DNA of 64,000 nucleotides from Taudactylus pleione (GCA_031769625.1 JAUIMM010000016.1:14211001-14275000), one strand, 5' to 3'; shown: positions 20,623-33,242, numbered from the stretch's first letter. The notes: generated from the letters alone by a model not told the origin. Program-made: numbers and translations.

Positions 20623-21664
20623 ATAAACCAATGGGGCCAAACTATTTTAATACAAAGGGGTCAGACCGTAGTCCCCATTAATATTAATAATTATGTGGAC
20701 TGCAGTCTGCAGTGGTATTTAGCCTTTTGCAGGTGATTTTGGTGAAATCTCCTGCATTAGGTTATTACTATATAGCAACAATTCGTAAACTTATACAGAA
20801 ACTGCAGTTTCTATAAGGTTTTTTGAAAAAAACAAAACACCCTTGATAAATAGGCCCCTTAATCAGTTTGTGGGACTATATAATTTTATACATGCATGCA
20901 CTTATTATATATAATTATATTTCAATTCTAAAGATGGGCAAACGGATTCTGGTTTCAAGAACTGTCACATAGGTTTGCCAGCAGCTGACACTTTTTAAAT
21001 AGAAATGTTTAATATAAATAAAAATAAGAATTGATTACTATGGCTTCTGTTACCCAGATGTTTTCATTATATAGTGCCAAAATCAAACACTCATGTGTGA
21101 CACAGGCCAAGAGGCTGCAGTGACTCATTTTAAACAGGCAGCACAGCTAGTATAAATTATGAGCCTCTTGGCTGAAAATCTACAGTCTGTAATTATGCAC
21201 TGCTGTTAATCCTAGGTGGTCCTGCAGATTTGTTTATTAGGAGTAGCCAGTCATAAAGGTCAGTATTCTAATTGGGGAAAACTAGTTTGGGTTCCATTGC
21301 TGCCTTTAGAATCCCCTACAAAAATAGGGTCTCATGATATGATCTGCTGCAAGTTTGCATTTCATCTGTTGTCTGCCCCTAAATTTCCAAGCAAAGATTT
21401 CTATCACCCATAAGTGGACAGAGGGTATGGAGCAAAAACAAATGGTGCTAAAGCCTCTTAATGTGGGAAACACATATATTCTCCCTATGGCTACCAACAG
21501 TGCATGATTACTAGTCCCCGCCATATTGAATCAAAAGAAACACCAACCCAATAACAGATATCGGAACTCCCTACAAGGGATGCTGAGGAACCAACTAGTT
21601 GGCTAGATCAGGGTGTATCAACTTAAAGTCATTTCATAAAGCCGTATACATGATCCAGTACAGC

Positions 21665-21782
21665 AGACGTGTCCAAACTCACAGTCCAGGTTTTAAGGCT
21701 ATCCATGCTTGAGCCCAGATGGTTAAATTAAATTGACTGAGGTGGTAATTAAGTCACCTGTGCTCAAGTATGACTATCCTTT
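21665..21782. mobile_element. Fragment of a hAT-like MITE
   Basis: GTCCAGGTTTTAAGGCTATCCATGCTTGAGC and AATTAAGTCACCTGTGCTCAAG match the interior of the hAT MITE at 26353-27943 (outside its Tc1 insertion). The right terminus is missing. Confidence 0.6.
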
Positions 21783-22250
21783 ACATAACTGTATTAGTAA
21801 TAATTTAGTGTGTAAGAATAAAATATATTTACTTAGTGTAAAGGAGGTTCCTTTATATTGAAGGCGTACTCATTGAAGGTTACTGGGTAAAATTATTATT
21901 AACTTAGTAGGGTACATAATAAAATAAGTATAGACATCCCCAGTGTTCTGAATACAGCAATATAAGAACTGACTCAGTGTAATATCAGTTCTGAACATGC
22001 CAATGTATATGGTCTCATATAATCTCAAGATAATAAAATCAGTTTCAGTTATCCTGCATGCATACGCCCATGTACAGTATGTGAAATGAGGTGGATTTTA
22101 AAATAATACAAATAGTAGGTGTGTTTAGATTAGCGCTAGCAGGATCGATAAACATCTACATAATGTGACATCAAGGGACTGTTCTGCAATACATTCAAGC
22201 AAAACGTCACTGACCCCAACACAAGGGAACGCAGAATAATGTAAGAATAC

Positions 22251-22408
22251 CTGAGCGGTAGAGCTCTGTGGCACCTCTGAAAAACCGTGGCAAAGCGGCT
22301 TCCAGCAACATAATGAAATCCTCCAGCTCTTCTGTGACTCCCACGAGAAAGTACTCGTTAACCAGGTTGTACTTGGCTTGGTCCAGAGCCCATTTGCTCC
22401 CCACATTC
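22251..22408 (-). CDS. HS2ST1: HS2ST1 exon 6
   Basis: Acceptor TTTCAG then GAATGTGGGG; the first base completes Trp-229, and the exon then encodes residues 230-281 and the first base of Gly-282 before GTATTC. Readable: N-V-G-S-K-W-A-L-D-Q-A-K-Y-N-L-V-N-E-Y-F, then V-G-V-T-E-E-L-E-D-F and F-F-R-G-A-T-E-L-Y-R. This part of the sulfotransferase fold follows the substrate-binding cleft. Compared with mammals it has conservative replacements only (K for R, L for M, V for I). Confidence 0.98.
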
Positions 22409-23521
22409 CTGAAACAATAGTTTAGTTAAATGCACCTTTTGGATTTAAGGAGCAAACTCTAATCTTTCAACTACAGAAGTATACAGGAAAAGCAGGAAGG
22501 ATAAGAAAAACAATACCAGCATATAAAAAACTTATTGCTCATCATATTTTGCATCATTCTGTTTGTTACTATGGTAACGGATGTAAAGTGTCAGGATAGA
22601 GTTTTTTTTGTCAAGATGAATTGTTGGCAATAGTTTTATTTTCTTTTTTTAGCCTGAACCTTAGATTTGTCTATCTTTGAGCATGCATAAAAAAAAAGCT
22701 ATTATGTTAAGCACGCAATGTACATTTCACGTGCTAGGTTTTTGGCTGCTGATCGACTAATGAGCTCCAGGAAAAACAAGACTTTATGAAATGTATGATC
22801 TTCGGTCTCTTTGGGAATCATTAAAATAATATGATGGTAACAGCTTGAAGCTGCAGGTTAGGTGAAATAACATTTTTTCGAGGGATTAGTAGCACCTAAC
22901 ACCACAATAACAATTTTATATCCTCTCACTCAACAAATAATTTGAGAAAAGTGGGTACTAAAGCAGTAGCTATAGAGCTATAAAGCTGTACAATCGTAAT
23001 CTTCATGTGGTAATGTGTGTATAGAGAGAGCAAGAGCTACCCAAAGAGTATTATTTAGGCAATAAATATCCAAGATTTGTACTACAGCTGCAATGTCCTA
23101 TGGATGGCCAGGAGGCCTCATCTGGTTCCCATGGGAATTGTCCTGCAGCACGCAATAAATAAGACCTCTATTTAATTTCTGCTTTAAGCATGGAGCGGTT
23201 TCCAACCTTCAATACTCTGACGCACAGTGGAAATTACTTAATCAACTGGCCAGATCACATTGAGGCCTGATAATGCAGTTGTCAGATTACTGCACATATG
23301 TGGTCTGATCTTAGTATGGATGCACATGGCGAGCTTTAGCATATATATCGCATGCGTAGAAGCAAATTAATGCATTTTTGAGTATTTCCGTCCGATTCTG
23401 AATCGGCCGGATCCATCTTTGGGGGCAATTCAATTAAATTCAATGTTGAATAGCGGCAGGAAGTGCCCTGAGCTATTCAATTGGCCGCGTTGTAAACCTG
23501 TATCAAGACTTAATATGCCCT

Positions 23522-23767
23522 AAGGGGCAAATTTAATTACACAATATATTCTTATCAGCACTCGTTAATAATCTTAAATGGTTGCCTAAGGGGCATATTT
23601 AATAACAAGTGATATTCATGTTATCAGTTGTTACTAATCTTAAATGGTGCTCAAACCAATCAGATCCTACCTGTTATGTGTCTTAAAAATGACAGTTAGG
23701 AGTTGATTGGAGAACCATTTAAGATTCGTGACGAGTGATAACAAGAAGACTCATTATTAAATACTCC
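23522..23767. mobile_element. Palindromic MITE with an adjacent partial copy of its left arm
   Basis: AAGGGGCATATTTAATAACAAGTGATA near 23587 is inverse to the segment ending GATAACAAGAAGACTCATTATTAAATACTCCC near 23768. Arms also share AATCTTAAATGG / CCATTTAAGATT. The left arm is partly duplicated just upstream at 23522-23586 (AAGGGGCAAATTTAATTACA...). Confidence 0.65.
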
Positions 23768-24842
23768 CAGTAGATACCAAGCGAAGCCAAAGAGAAAGAA
23801 GAGATCCATGATCACTACTGATGTTACACAGACATTTACATGCATACATTTCTAATTCTGCTTCTATGTCAGCCTTATGTTTGACAGATATCTAAGAGAC
23901 CTGTGTAAATATACATGTGCAAGCTCTAAACCACCTATGGGACAATTCCCATGGAATATCAGGCAGGCAGTGGTGACCAATGAAACAAGCGATTATGAAA
24001 AGAAAGCTAGCAACGGTGTACCATGCACTAATACTGTTTCACTTCTTGGAAGTCTAATGAGACCTCGGTCTTCTCATAAATATTTAATGACATTTTAACA
24101 CTTTTACTCAATATCCTGCTGTCTGTTTATAGTGAGTTTCTGCTAATTAGTAAATTCCCAGCTTGGAAATAATAGGACCTGATTTTATACAGCCGCATAC
24201 TGATTAACTGAAGTGTTATATTCAACACTTATGCCATGATGTATTGATCTGAGGAGAGCAGAGGGACTTTTAGCTGAATTTATTTATTCCGTTTTACTAT
24301 AGCTACCATGGCTTAAATTAAGTATTCATAAGTATTGCGCACTGCAGGCCACACAGACAACATTTAACGTTCTGAAGCAGACTAAAATGTTGCATATAAT
24401 ATAGTTATAAGTGATACTGAAGGTGTTTATCCCGCTTGATTGCCTACTATTATTGTAAGCCTTTTGGTTATTTGATCTTTACAATATATAAATATTGTTT
24501 ACTGCTTGGTGAAAGTGGCATACTATCATAGTATCAAGCAAACTTAAAGTGCCACCTTCTACTGTCACTATGAGGAGAGCTGCTAAACAACTCAAATAGG
24601 ATGAGAACAATATGGGGAGTGCAGAGGAAAGAAAGAATAAGGTCATTTAAAAAAACAAACCCTTAAGTATGGTGTTCCAAATTCCAGAAATATCCTTTAT
24701 CCAGGAAAACAGGTGAGAGAAGCTTTCCTAAGTGGGTCCTCTCTATCCTTTGTCTCTCCCTTCTTTAACTCTGTTTGCAAATATATTTTGTATGGATACG
24801 TCACGGACTGTCTCGTGCTACTGACCCTTTTGGCGCTTTAAA

Positions 24843-24926
24843 AAATAAACGGTTGGGATTACCGTCACTGTATACAAGTGTTTGTGTATTATTGTATACA
24901 GTGTCGGTAATCCTAACCGTTTATTT
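24843..24926. repeat. 84-bp hairpin
   Basis: AAATAAACGGTTGGGATTAC at the left pairs with GTAATCCTAACCGTTTATTT at the right, continuing through CACTGTATACAA / TTGTATACAGTG, with only two or three mismatches and a loop of about 13 bases. No target duplication is obvious. Could be a tiny MITE or a small-RNA precursor. Confidence 0.7.
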
Positions 24927-26352
24927 GTATATACACGCACATCTCAAACTGATAAAATGACATACATTAATTTATAAACACTACATATGCAACTTTAGCC
25001 AGAGGTTTGTTAAAAAAAACAAAAAAAAACACTTTAGGTTTAAAAAGGAAATCTGTAGTGAGAAGAGGTGATCCCAAAAGATCGGCTTTACGACAGGTAC
25101 AGTAATCAGATGTTAATTCACAGTGTGAACCCTTTGTCTTTGCCCAAAAGCATTCATTTTCTTGCAGTTTAAACAGCCCATTTAAATTATAGGCATACTG
25201 GAAATTGCGCCTGAAAACTTTCACGAACACAGCTGTATATACAATTTGCAGACAAAAGAACACAAATTACTGTAATAACTGTGCAGGGTTATCAGGTTTA
25301 CAGTTCTCTCAAATTAGGTTCTGCTAACTCAGACAAAAACATATTAAAGCAGTTTTGTTGGCTTTTTTATGAGAGATGTTTTCATCATACATGGTCTCTA
25401 TGCAATACGTAAACTGAAAGCCAAGCCGCTTGTTATTATTTTATTGATCCAATGCTGGGTACGCACAATACGATATATTGCGCAACCTTGGTACTTTTGA
25501 CCAATCTACGCGGCCGTCGTAGTGCGTACACGCAATCCATCGTTTACACCCATTGTTCATCGCATTGTCCTATCTTATGTACTGCGCCTCAGATTGGACG
25601 ATACAATGAGTGATGTGCTGTACATCGTGTAGTGCGGCATCTGCACATATGCAAATCTCACAACATCGGAGATGTACGCAAAGTTGTCTTTTTAGTACTA
25701 AAAATTGTATACAGGTAGTCGTCATTATTTTTTTAAATCTATAAGCCTGTAATGACTGACAGCAATGTTAATGAATGTGTCAGTAATTTTATTTTAAAGA
25801 GATAAAAGAAAAAAATAAATGACTGTGGATAGGCCTTTCTACGCCAGTTGAAACAGCTCTTGGGGAGATTACTCTATTCCTGAGAAAGCCAAATGGGCTA
25901 ACTTAGGAAGTGCCTGTTACCGACTCCTCCCACTGATGAATCAGAGGTGTTACTCGCTGCAACCACCAGGTTCCTACACCTGCGCATTCCCCGCTGGCTG
26001 CTATGTGCCAGTGTTACACTTGGTAGAGGTCAGAGGTCTGTGCTTGAAGATATTGGGTTGAACCTCAGGACATCCAGAGAATGGATAAATGTTTGGTGCT
26101 TATCGGATAGTCACAGGATACAAGCAGATACAGGTGTCTTGAAGCAAAATGTTTATTAGAGTCAATAAAATGAGTTAAAAAAACCCATTATTCTTAGTCG
26201 TACTAGACAAATCACAGCATACAGATGTTCTTCGGAATATCAGTGTTCAGATCTTCTTGGAAATAAAATTTTGAGCCCAAAAGTGTATTACAAGAGCCCT
26301 GAGTGAAAGCACACAATACAGCAACCATTAATCCAGTCTCTATCCTTTAAAC

Positions 26353-27943
26353 CAGAGGTTGCAAATGTGGTCGTCCTCAAGGCTCCCCAACAGTTCAGGT
26401 TTTACAGATACAGTCAGGTGCATAAATATTGGGACATTGACAGAATTTTCATATTTTGGCCTCTATTCACCACCACAATGGCTTTGAAATGAAACAAACA
26501 AGATGTGCTTTAACTGGATACTTTCAGATTTAATTTGAGGGTAATTACATCCAAATCAGGTGAACGGTGTAGGAATTACAACGGTTTCTATATGTGCCTC
26601 CCACTTTTTAAGGGGCCAAAAGTAATGGGACAAACTAAACAATCCTAAATCTAACTTTCACTTTTTAATACTTTGTTGCAAATCCTTTGCAGGCAATTAC
26701 AGCCTGAAGTCTGGAACGCATAGACATCACCAGATCCCTGGTGATGCTCTAACCAGGCCTCTACTGCAAATGTCTACAGTTCCTGCTTGTTCTTGAGGCA
26801 TTTACCCTTCAGTTTTGTCTTCATCAAGTGAAATGCATGCTCAAATCAGATTCAGGTCAGGGGATTGACTTGGCCATTGCATAACATTCCACTTTTTAGC
26901 CTTAAAAAACTCTTTGGTTGCTTTTGCAGTATGCTTCGGGTCATTATCCATCTGCACTGTGAAGCGCCGTCCAATGAGTTCTGAAGCATTTGACTGAATA
27001 TGAGCATATATTGCCCGAAACACTTCAGAATTCAGTCTGCTGCTTTTGTCAGCAGTCACATCATCAATAAATACAAGGGAACCAGTTCCATTGGCAGCCA
27101 TACATGCCCACGCCATGACACTACCACCACCATGCTTCACTGATGAGGTGGTATGTTTTGGATCATGAGTAGTTCCTTTCCTTCTCCATACTCTTCCCAT
27201 CACTCTGGTACAAGTTGATCTTTGTCTCATCTGTCCACAGGATGTTGTTCTAGAACAGTAATGGCTTTTTTAGATGTTGTTTGGCAAACTCTAATCTGGT
27301 CTATGGCGGAGGGTTAGTGCCTGGTTTTTGTGGCTCACCAATGATTTACATCTTGTGGTGAACCCTCTATATTAACTCTTGTGAAGTCTTCTCTTGATTG
27401 TTGACTTTGACACATATAAACCTACCTCCTGGGTAGTGTTCTTGATTTGGCCAACTGTTGTGAATGGGTTTTTCTTCACCAGGGAAATAATTCTTCTGTC
27501 ATCCACCACAGTTGTTTTCAGTGGTCTTCCGGGTCTTTTGGTGTTGCTGAGCTCTCTGGTGCGTTCTTTCTTTTTAAGAATGTTCCAAACAGTTGATTTG
27601 GCGACACCTAATGTTTTTGCTCTCTCTATGATGGGTTTGTTTTGATTTTTCAGCACCGTTCACCTGATTTGGATGTAATTACCCTCAAATTAAATCTGCA
27701 AGTCTGCAGTAAAAGCACATCTTGTTTGTTTCATTTCAAAGCAATTGTGGTAGTGAATAGAGGTCAAAATATGAAAATTCTGTCAATGTCCCAATATTTA
27801 TGCACCTGACTGTATCCATGGTTGAGCACAGGTAGTTAAATCAAAATGAATGAGGTACTAATTAAGTCACCTGTGCTCAACCATGGATATCTCTAAAACC
27901 TGAACTGTTGGGGAGCCTTGAGGACCACGTTTGGGAACCTCTG
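26353..27943. mobile_element. hAT-like MITE carrying a Tc1-like insertion
   Basis: The ends CAGAGGTT and (inverse) CAGAGGTTCCC are followed by shared arms CTCAAGGCTCCCCAACAGTTCAGG. CTTTAAAC occurs directly before (26345-26352) and directly after (27944-27951), a perfect 8-bp target duplication typical of hAT transposons. Its internal sequence is interrupted at a TA by the Tc1-like element 26411-27812. Without the insertion it is about 190 bp. Confidence 0.85.
26411..27812 (-). mobile_element. Tc1-like transposon, copy 1 (internally deleted)
   Basis: Ends CAGTCAGGTGCATAAATATT and its inverse, flanked by TA on both sides. Transposase pieces are on the minus strand. 27656-27372 encodes the helix-turn-helix part (I-I-E-R-A-K-T-L-G-V-A-K-S-T, then G-R-P-L-K and S-K-S-T-I-K-R-R). 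27230-26841 encodes the catalytic part (F-T-V-Q-M-D-N-D-P-K-H-T-A with the second Asp, and S-P-D-L-N-L-I at its end). The W-T-D-G-T-type first-Asp region near 27215-27240 is frameshifted. The copy is about 460 bp shorter than copy 2 and lacks the beginning of the transposase and short internal segments. Confidence 0.9.
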
Positions 27944-27951
27944 CTTTAAAC

Positions 27952-30600
27952 CAATACAGCTGAATGCATGCACTGTACACTACATTCAGGTGGAGAAATT
28001 TCACACTTTACATGGTTTCCAGTTGAGAGAGAGGAGTGTACTCCCCTCTGTGCACAAGGCTATCCCTGTAGAAAGCCAAGCTATTGGCCACTCTCAAGTG
28101 CCTGGAAGTCTAGGAGGGGGCTTGTTCGCTCTACATCCAGGAGATAATCTCTAGGGACTGCTCATATATAGGTTCCACAGGGTATGCAGCCTGACCCTGG
28201 TGCAGCAGTTTCCCGGCTACTGATGCTAGGGTCCTTTACAGCTCCAGTGGAGCAGTGAGCATGCTGGAATCCCTAGCTCTTCCTAAAACTTTGGAGTTCA
28301 TTCAAACTCAGTATGCTTCAGGGGAAGACCATCTGTCAGTCTACATGGTGCAGTTGCCGGCTGGTGTCACTGGAAAGGAGGGGATGACTAGAGGATTACC
28401 AAAGGATGTGTGCATCCCTCTGAAAAATTAACCACCACCAACCCCCACTCCGGATCCCCCCAGACGAGGGTGAGTACATCCTTTATTTAAATACATAATC
28501 ATATCTATATTGAACTACATTAAACACTTCATACTTGGGACACATATGCATATGTCGATTGCAATAGGAATAACTAATATTTTAGTCTACCGAAATCAGA
28601 TTTGCTATAAATGTTTCTGGAACAAATAGACCTTTCTTTTGTATCAATTTGAATTTTATAAACATATATGTAGGAGGGATACAGTTTTCCATGGCCTTGG
28701 AAAGGAATTAGATGGGTGACAGGAACATTTTTTTTTTTTTAACTTGCAAAATGTTTACTGGACAACCAAAAAGGCTTATTAGGTAATTTAGTTTATCTGT
28801 CACTTAATGTTAGCTCACTTCAAATAGCAAATTGATAATGATCTATTGTTTCCCATAGAGAGATGATATAGTATGGCTCTTGGAGATTTGCTTTTGCATG
28901 GGAAAATATGCTGCTTAAGGTGCGCACACACGGTACGATATCTATGAACGATATGAATGATAACGTTCAACGATATAGCGTTAATTTTTATGCAATGAAC
29001 GACCAACGATGCGCGTTCCCGCATGAACGATAACGATATCTATGATTGTTTGTATATGAAGGCCAATGTGGACGATATAATCAACTTTGACTGTTCGGAG
29101 CTGTGGCAGGGGGACTCCACTGAAAGATATCTTGAACAATATCTTTCAAGTCGTTGGTGGTACAGATCGTACCGTGTGTATGCAGCTTTAGATTGAATGC
29201 TGTGTTTTACCGATTGTGTGATGGAGAATCTGATGTCACGGTCAACCTGAACCCAATGGTAGCATGCACCTTTGTTATATAACTCCTGTCAGGCACAGCC
29301 TGGCCAGACATAATTACAGGGATAGACAACATATCATTAAAGCCCTGTCCCCCACTAACCACAGTTCATCAGCTTCACTGGAAAAGGAGAACCCAGATTT
29401 GCACAAATCTTTAGTAATATTTAATGATGGAGGTGGTCACACATGGCCTTGTTTATGCTTTAACTCTACATTAGCATGTGTTCCATCTAGAGCCAAAAGG
29501 AGTGTTCTACAACCTTTCAGTTCCTTGAAACATTGCTACTAATATAGTTGGCAAATCTCTAATTAACTGGGACAGTTCCTTCCTGCGGCAAAAATGGGTT
29601 GCCAGGCACCGTTAATAAAGTTTAAGCCAGTTTGAATCCCCCTTTCACTAGCTGCAGGGACATGATCTTCACTGTTTTTTATATTCATGTCCACAAAATG
29701 TAACTTAGAGCAGTTATACAGCATAGCCTGCTACCTGATGACGGTGTAGGTTTTGGTGTGGTCCCAACACAATGTGTGTGTGTTTCGATGTTAACTCCCA
29801 TTACGATATATGCAATATACATTGCATTGTCAGAGAATGTGTGTGTTTCCCGATTTCTACAAACAACCCCCTCCCCTCAGTAGCATACCTTCACATATAC
29901 CGCCATTCCCCTATGCTTACATCCTGAAGTCTGGCCAGCTTTGGCTATGTAATACAAGCTACAGTAATGTTATACCAGGACACAAGGGGAGTGTTGGGAC
30001 TTCTGATAACCCACGAAAGTGATGCATCACACAACAGGTTTTTGGAGAAGATAACATCATCAATTGGAAGGATGAGTTATCTATGTATGGGTATTTAGAA
30101 TTTCAACTACCAAACTTGACGAGTGCGAGTTGGAGGAAGGAAGATGGTCCTCACTCCCAATGTGAGCCTCTTTTAGAGGACAGCAAACAATGATACTGAG
30201 TTATAGGGGAACCTAAGAAGGGTAAAGTGGGGTAACACCTGGGCTCAAGCCCAGTCTTAAGCAGCAGAAGAACTGAAGATTGTCAAGAACACTTGTGGTT
30301 TGGGTGGATATCCATAAAACAGTTTAATGGAAATATCTCTCCTATTGTTACGTGTTTTCTGATGTGTGAGCTAATATAGGTCGCAGTACAAGGTTGCAGT
30401 TCTTTTACTTTATTTTTTATTTTACATTTGGCTAAGTCTTTGTGATATTTTCACCAACTTAACAGTACCTGGAGTTCTACAGGCAAGCCTGGTGAGACTA
30501 AGTGGCTATACATCATCACAGATCGCACCCTTACTCTAGGACAAACAGAGAGCCATCGCCATACCCTGGGGGATTGTGACACGTTTCAAAGGGGATGTAG
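27952..30600 (-). other. Intron 5 stretch, mostly without recognisable features
   Basis: Apart from the MITE at 28918-29187, I see no gene, RNA or named repeat in 27952-28914 or 29191-30600. Short frames (27918-28154, 29264-29542, 29810-30022) carry no domain I recognise. Confidence 0.5.
28918..29187. mobile_element. MITE of the GTACACAC family with TTA duplication
   Basis: Left end AGGTGCGCACACACGGTACGAT, right end ATCGTACCGTGTGTATGCAGCT, flanked by TTA at 28915-28917 and 29188-29190. The interior is rich in ATCGTT/AACGAT palindromes. 270 bp, no coding. Confidence 0.8.
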
Positions 30601-30609
30601 TCATGGTCA

Positions 30610-31105
30610 CAATCCCGACATCGGAATGCCGGCTAGGGATTCATGACAGGCATCGAAATACCGACGCCTATCATAATCCTGAAGCTGGAATGCCGAGGAC
30701 GTCATCCCAAATGAAATTAAGGTAAGTCCAGGGCGCCCTTAGCGTTAGCCGTGGGGGGAGGGCTAGGATTAGGGAGTCTAACGGGGTTAGGTTTAGATTT
30801 GGGGGGGGATTAGGGTTCGGCACCCCTATGGGGGAGGGTTAGTGCCAAGCAGCCCCTGGAAGGGGTCAGGGTTAGGCACTCCCCCCCCCCCACCGGTAGG
30901 GTTAGGTTTACGGAGCGGTAAGGGGGGTTTAGAGTTAGGCACCTCCTGGGGTAGGTTAGGGTTAGGCACTAGGCACCACTAAGGGAGGGTTGGGGGGGGG
31001 GGGGAAGACAGGGGAGGCGGGTAGGGTAATTACCTGCCCCAATGGGGATCTTGATCCTGACGGGCATTCGCAGTCTGTTTAGCCGCCAGCATTTCAATCC
31101 CATTC
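30610..31105. mobile_element. Non-autonomous element with a G-rich, TTAGG-repeat core
   Basis: The left side (AATCCCGACATCGGAATGCCGGCTA) and the right side read inversely (AATGGGATTGAAATGCTGGCGGCTA) are imperfect inverted ends. The core 30730-31030 contains many imperfect GGGTTAGGCAC / GGGTTAGGTTTA units and long G tracts on the plus strand. No frame. Superfamily unknown. Confidence 0.55.
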
Positions 31106-31773
31106 AGTTTTAAAGATGTGTCCCTGGAAAAGGCACTATTTTTGGCACTGACCCACTGCACAACTCCTCTTATTATGTACACTGGATGGGATTCTTAGCA
31201 TATATTCTTACAATCCAGGCTTTTAGTTAATAAAAAAAAATTTCATTAGAATCAAGTTCGGTTAACTTATTATAAGGCTGCAGTGCACAGAGCTCTATCT
31301 AGACAACAATGCACGATGAGCGCTCAGATGCACCTATCCATAAGCCAGATGTCCCTAGAAAGTAAAAAAAACAATAAAAATAATAATATTGCCCACGTAT
31401 GTTATTCAGCCATCGTTTACTGTGGTTTTTAGCTGGTCTCCATTTCCCTTTTCAAATCATGACACTTCCCCCGTCACATACAGCCTTGCACTACACTATC
31501 TGACTATTGATTAACAGGTCACTCCTTCCCTCAGGGTCCGTGGCAGTACACTAATCTGATGGGTTACTCTGTTCTATAGCTATTACATTTTGAAGGGGCT
31601 TATTGAATATAGGTTGCACTAGCCAAGCCAATTAAATCTCCATTATAAAACAGTATGTAACTCATTTTGAAAAATACAATAGAAGTTTTCACTCTAGTCA
31701 AACACTTAAAATATATAAATGCATCCCAGTGGTTTATAAGAGAAGACAAATGCACCTTTCATTTAAACATAGA

Positions 31774-32180
31774 GGCCCTAATTCGATACTTCCGTAAATC
31801 TCCGATGTGCAGATCTGTTTCTGCGAGTTGCATTGTCCCAAAGACGCAGCATGATTGACATACTGCTTGCGGATCCCAGAAAACGGGGGCATCTCGGTCC
31901 AGTTTTCCAGGCGTGTTGAAGCCAGTGGCTGCGTCCTTGTATGCAGCTGCCCTGGCAGTGTGATTGTGCCGGACATACTAAGTAATCTGAGGGTTACTCA
32001 GATGTTTGAAGTTCACAGAGTTGATCAGATGCTGCATCCTCGTATACAGCAGTGGATCAGAGAAGCTGGTAGTGGGCGTCTTTTTACCTAAAACGCCTCC
32101 TGCGGCTTTTGCTTATTTTAGCACAGCCATTGTGTACAGACGCAGCGTCTGTGCTATAGCGCCCATCTAAGAATCAGGCC
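31774..32180. mobile_element. MITE with GGCCCTAATTC / GAATCAGGCC ends
   Basis: The left end GGCCCTAATTCGATAC and right end GAATCAGGCC are inverted. TAGA precedes and follows (31770-31773, 32181-32184). The ends resemble the GGGCCTGATTCAGA termini of the multi-hairpin element at 61018. Interior is non-coding; the three short open frames there are fortuitous. Confidence 0.6.
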
Positions 32181-32614
32181 TAGATGCCACGGTTTTGTGG
32201 CAATATGTGGACTGAATATATGTTTGTGATAATGCAGCCGGTCAAATAACTGGGAATGAGTGAATGTGGTCTCCCATCTCGGTGAGGTGACAGAGAATGC
32301 AGTCTTATGAATACACCTGGAAGCAAACATTTGTTTAGCACAGAAATAGCTGTCTTCATGGTTCGCAGGTGACCAGTACGCTTTAACAAAACTTTTCTAA
32401 GTGTAGGATAACTCTGAAATTAATTCCTTTATGTAGGAAAAAAAAAAAAAAAAAAGTCTCCCACTAGAGAATCACGACCAGCAAATCAGTTAATGGAGAT
32501 CCTCAAAATCATTAATCTTTAATGTCCTTCTCCAGTATAAACTTGGATTCGCTAAGTACCGATTACAGTGATAAGATACTTAATTAATAAGTTAAGCCAA
32601 TTTTCTCTCCTTAC

Positions 32615-32712
32615 CAGCATTCTGAGCTGTGGCCGCAGAAGAACGGGATCTGTAGCCAAAGTTTCTCTGGAGCGCAGTCGGATCCTCCAGCTGCTACACA
32701 TTCATCAAAGGT
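32615..32712 (-). CDS. HS2ST1: HS2ST1 exon 5
   Basis: Acceptor CTTCCAG then ACC TTT GAT; 98 bases encode residues 197-228 and two bases of Trp-229, then GTAAGG. Readable: T-F-D-E-C-V-A-A-G-G-S-D-C-A-P-E-K-L-W-L-Q-I and P-F-F-C-G-H-S-S-E-C. The sequence is identical to the vertebrate protein as I know it. It includes the conserved cysteines of this family and part of the heparan-binding cleft of the Golgi enzyme. Confidence 0.98.
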
Positions 32713-33142
32713 CTGGAAGAGAAAGATGTATCGTGAGATCTGAATGCCAAACATATTATACAACATTAACCCTTCATTGAGCGAGTATTTTGTGGACAGC
32801 AATGGCTGGAAGTGAACGGGTTAAACCACAGACTACTACAGATGACCCTAACTGTGATATACATGTATTTGAAACCCTTTTTTTTTAAATTATTATTATT
32901 ATTATTAATGCTGCCCATTTGTCACCATTCCATGTACAGTGTAAAATGAAAGTGAGCTTTAACCAGAAATATAATTATATATTATATATATTTGCAATAA
33001 CAACTTTCCATTCATTGCAACTAATCTATTGTTTCTCATCCGTCACAGTCCCAGGTTTCTCCCCCTTTGAATACTGACCTGTGCTCACTAAAACAAAATT
33101 CTCCAAACATGATTTTGTAGTAACAAAGAGGAAGCAACCTAA

Positions 33143-33242
33143 AGCTGGGTACACACTGACAGATACAGGCACAGATGATGGTTGTTCAGTGTGTATGAAC
33201 AACCATCATCTGCAGATATATCTGTATAGTGTGTACCCACCT
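33143..33242. mobile_element. 100-bp MITE of the GTACACAC family
   Basis: AGCTGGGTACACACTGACAGAT at the left is the inverse of ATCTGTATAGTGTGTACCCACCT at the right; flanked by TAA on both sides (33140-33142, 33243-33245). The centre GATGATGGTTGTTCA / TGAACAACCATCATC folds as well, so the whole unit is one hairpin. Confidence 0.85.

Larger units (their letters stand above)
18431..22250 (-). other. HS2ST1 intron 6
   Basis: Bounded by GT (22250-22249 on the minus strand) and AG (18432-18431). Apart from the elements at 18918-19847, 20413-20622 and 21665-21782 I see no gene in 18431-18914, 19851-20410, 20625-21660 and 21785-22250. Confidence 0.8.
22409..26352 (-). other. HS2ST1 intron 5, right-to-left 3' part without genes
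   Basis: The intron spans 22409-32614. In this portion I find only the MITE at 23522-23767, the hairpin at 24843-24926 and a decayed GTACACAC-type MITE at about 25454-25690 (CTGGGTACGCACAATACGAT and scattered ATCG repeats, no clear right end). Short frames such as 23877-24098 and 25947-26159 show no domains. Confidence 0.6.

Noticed and set aside
30730..31030. True interstitial telomere array
   Set aside because: TTAGGG units are imperfect, mixed with CAC and G tracts and enclosed by inverted ends of a dispersed element.
32611..32802. Separate 63-codon gene on the minus strand
   Set aside because: It is HS2ST1 exon 5 read through into flanking intron.
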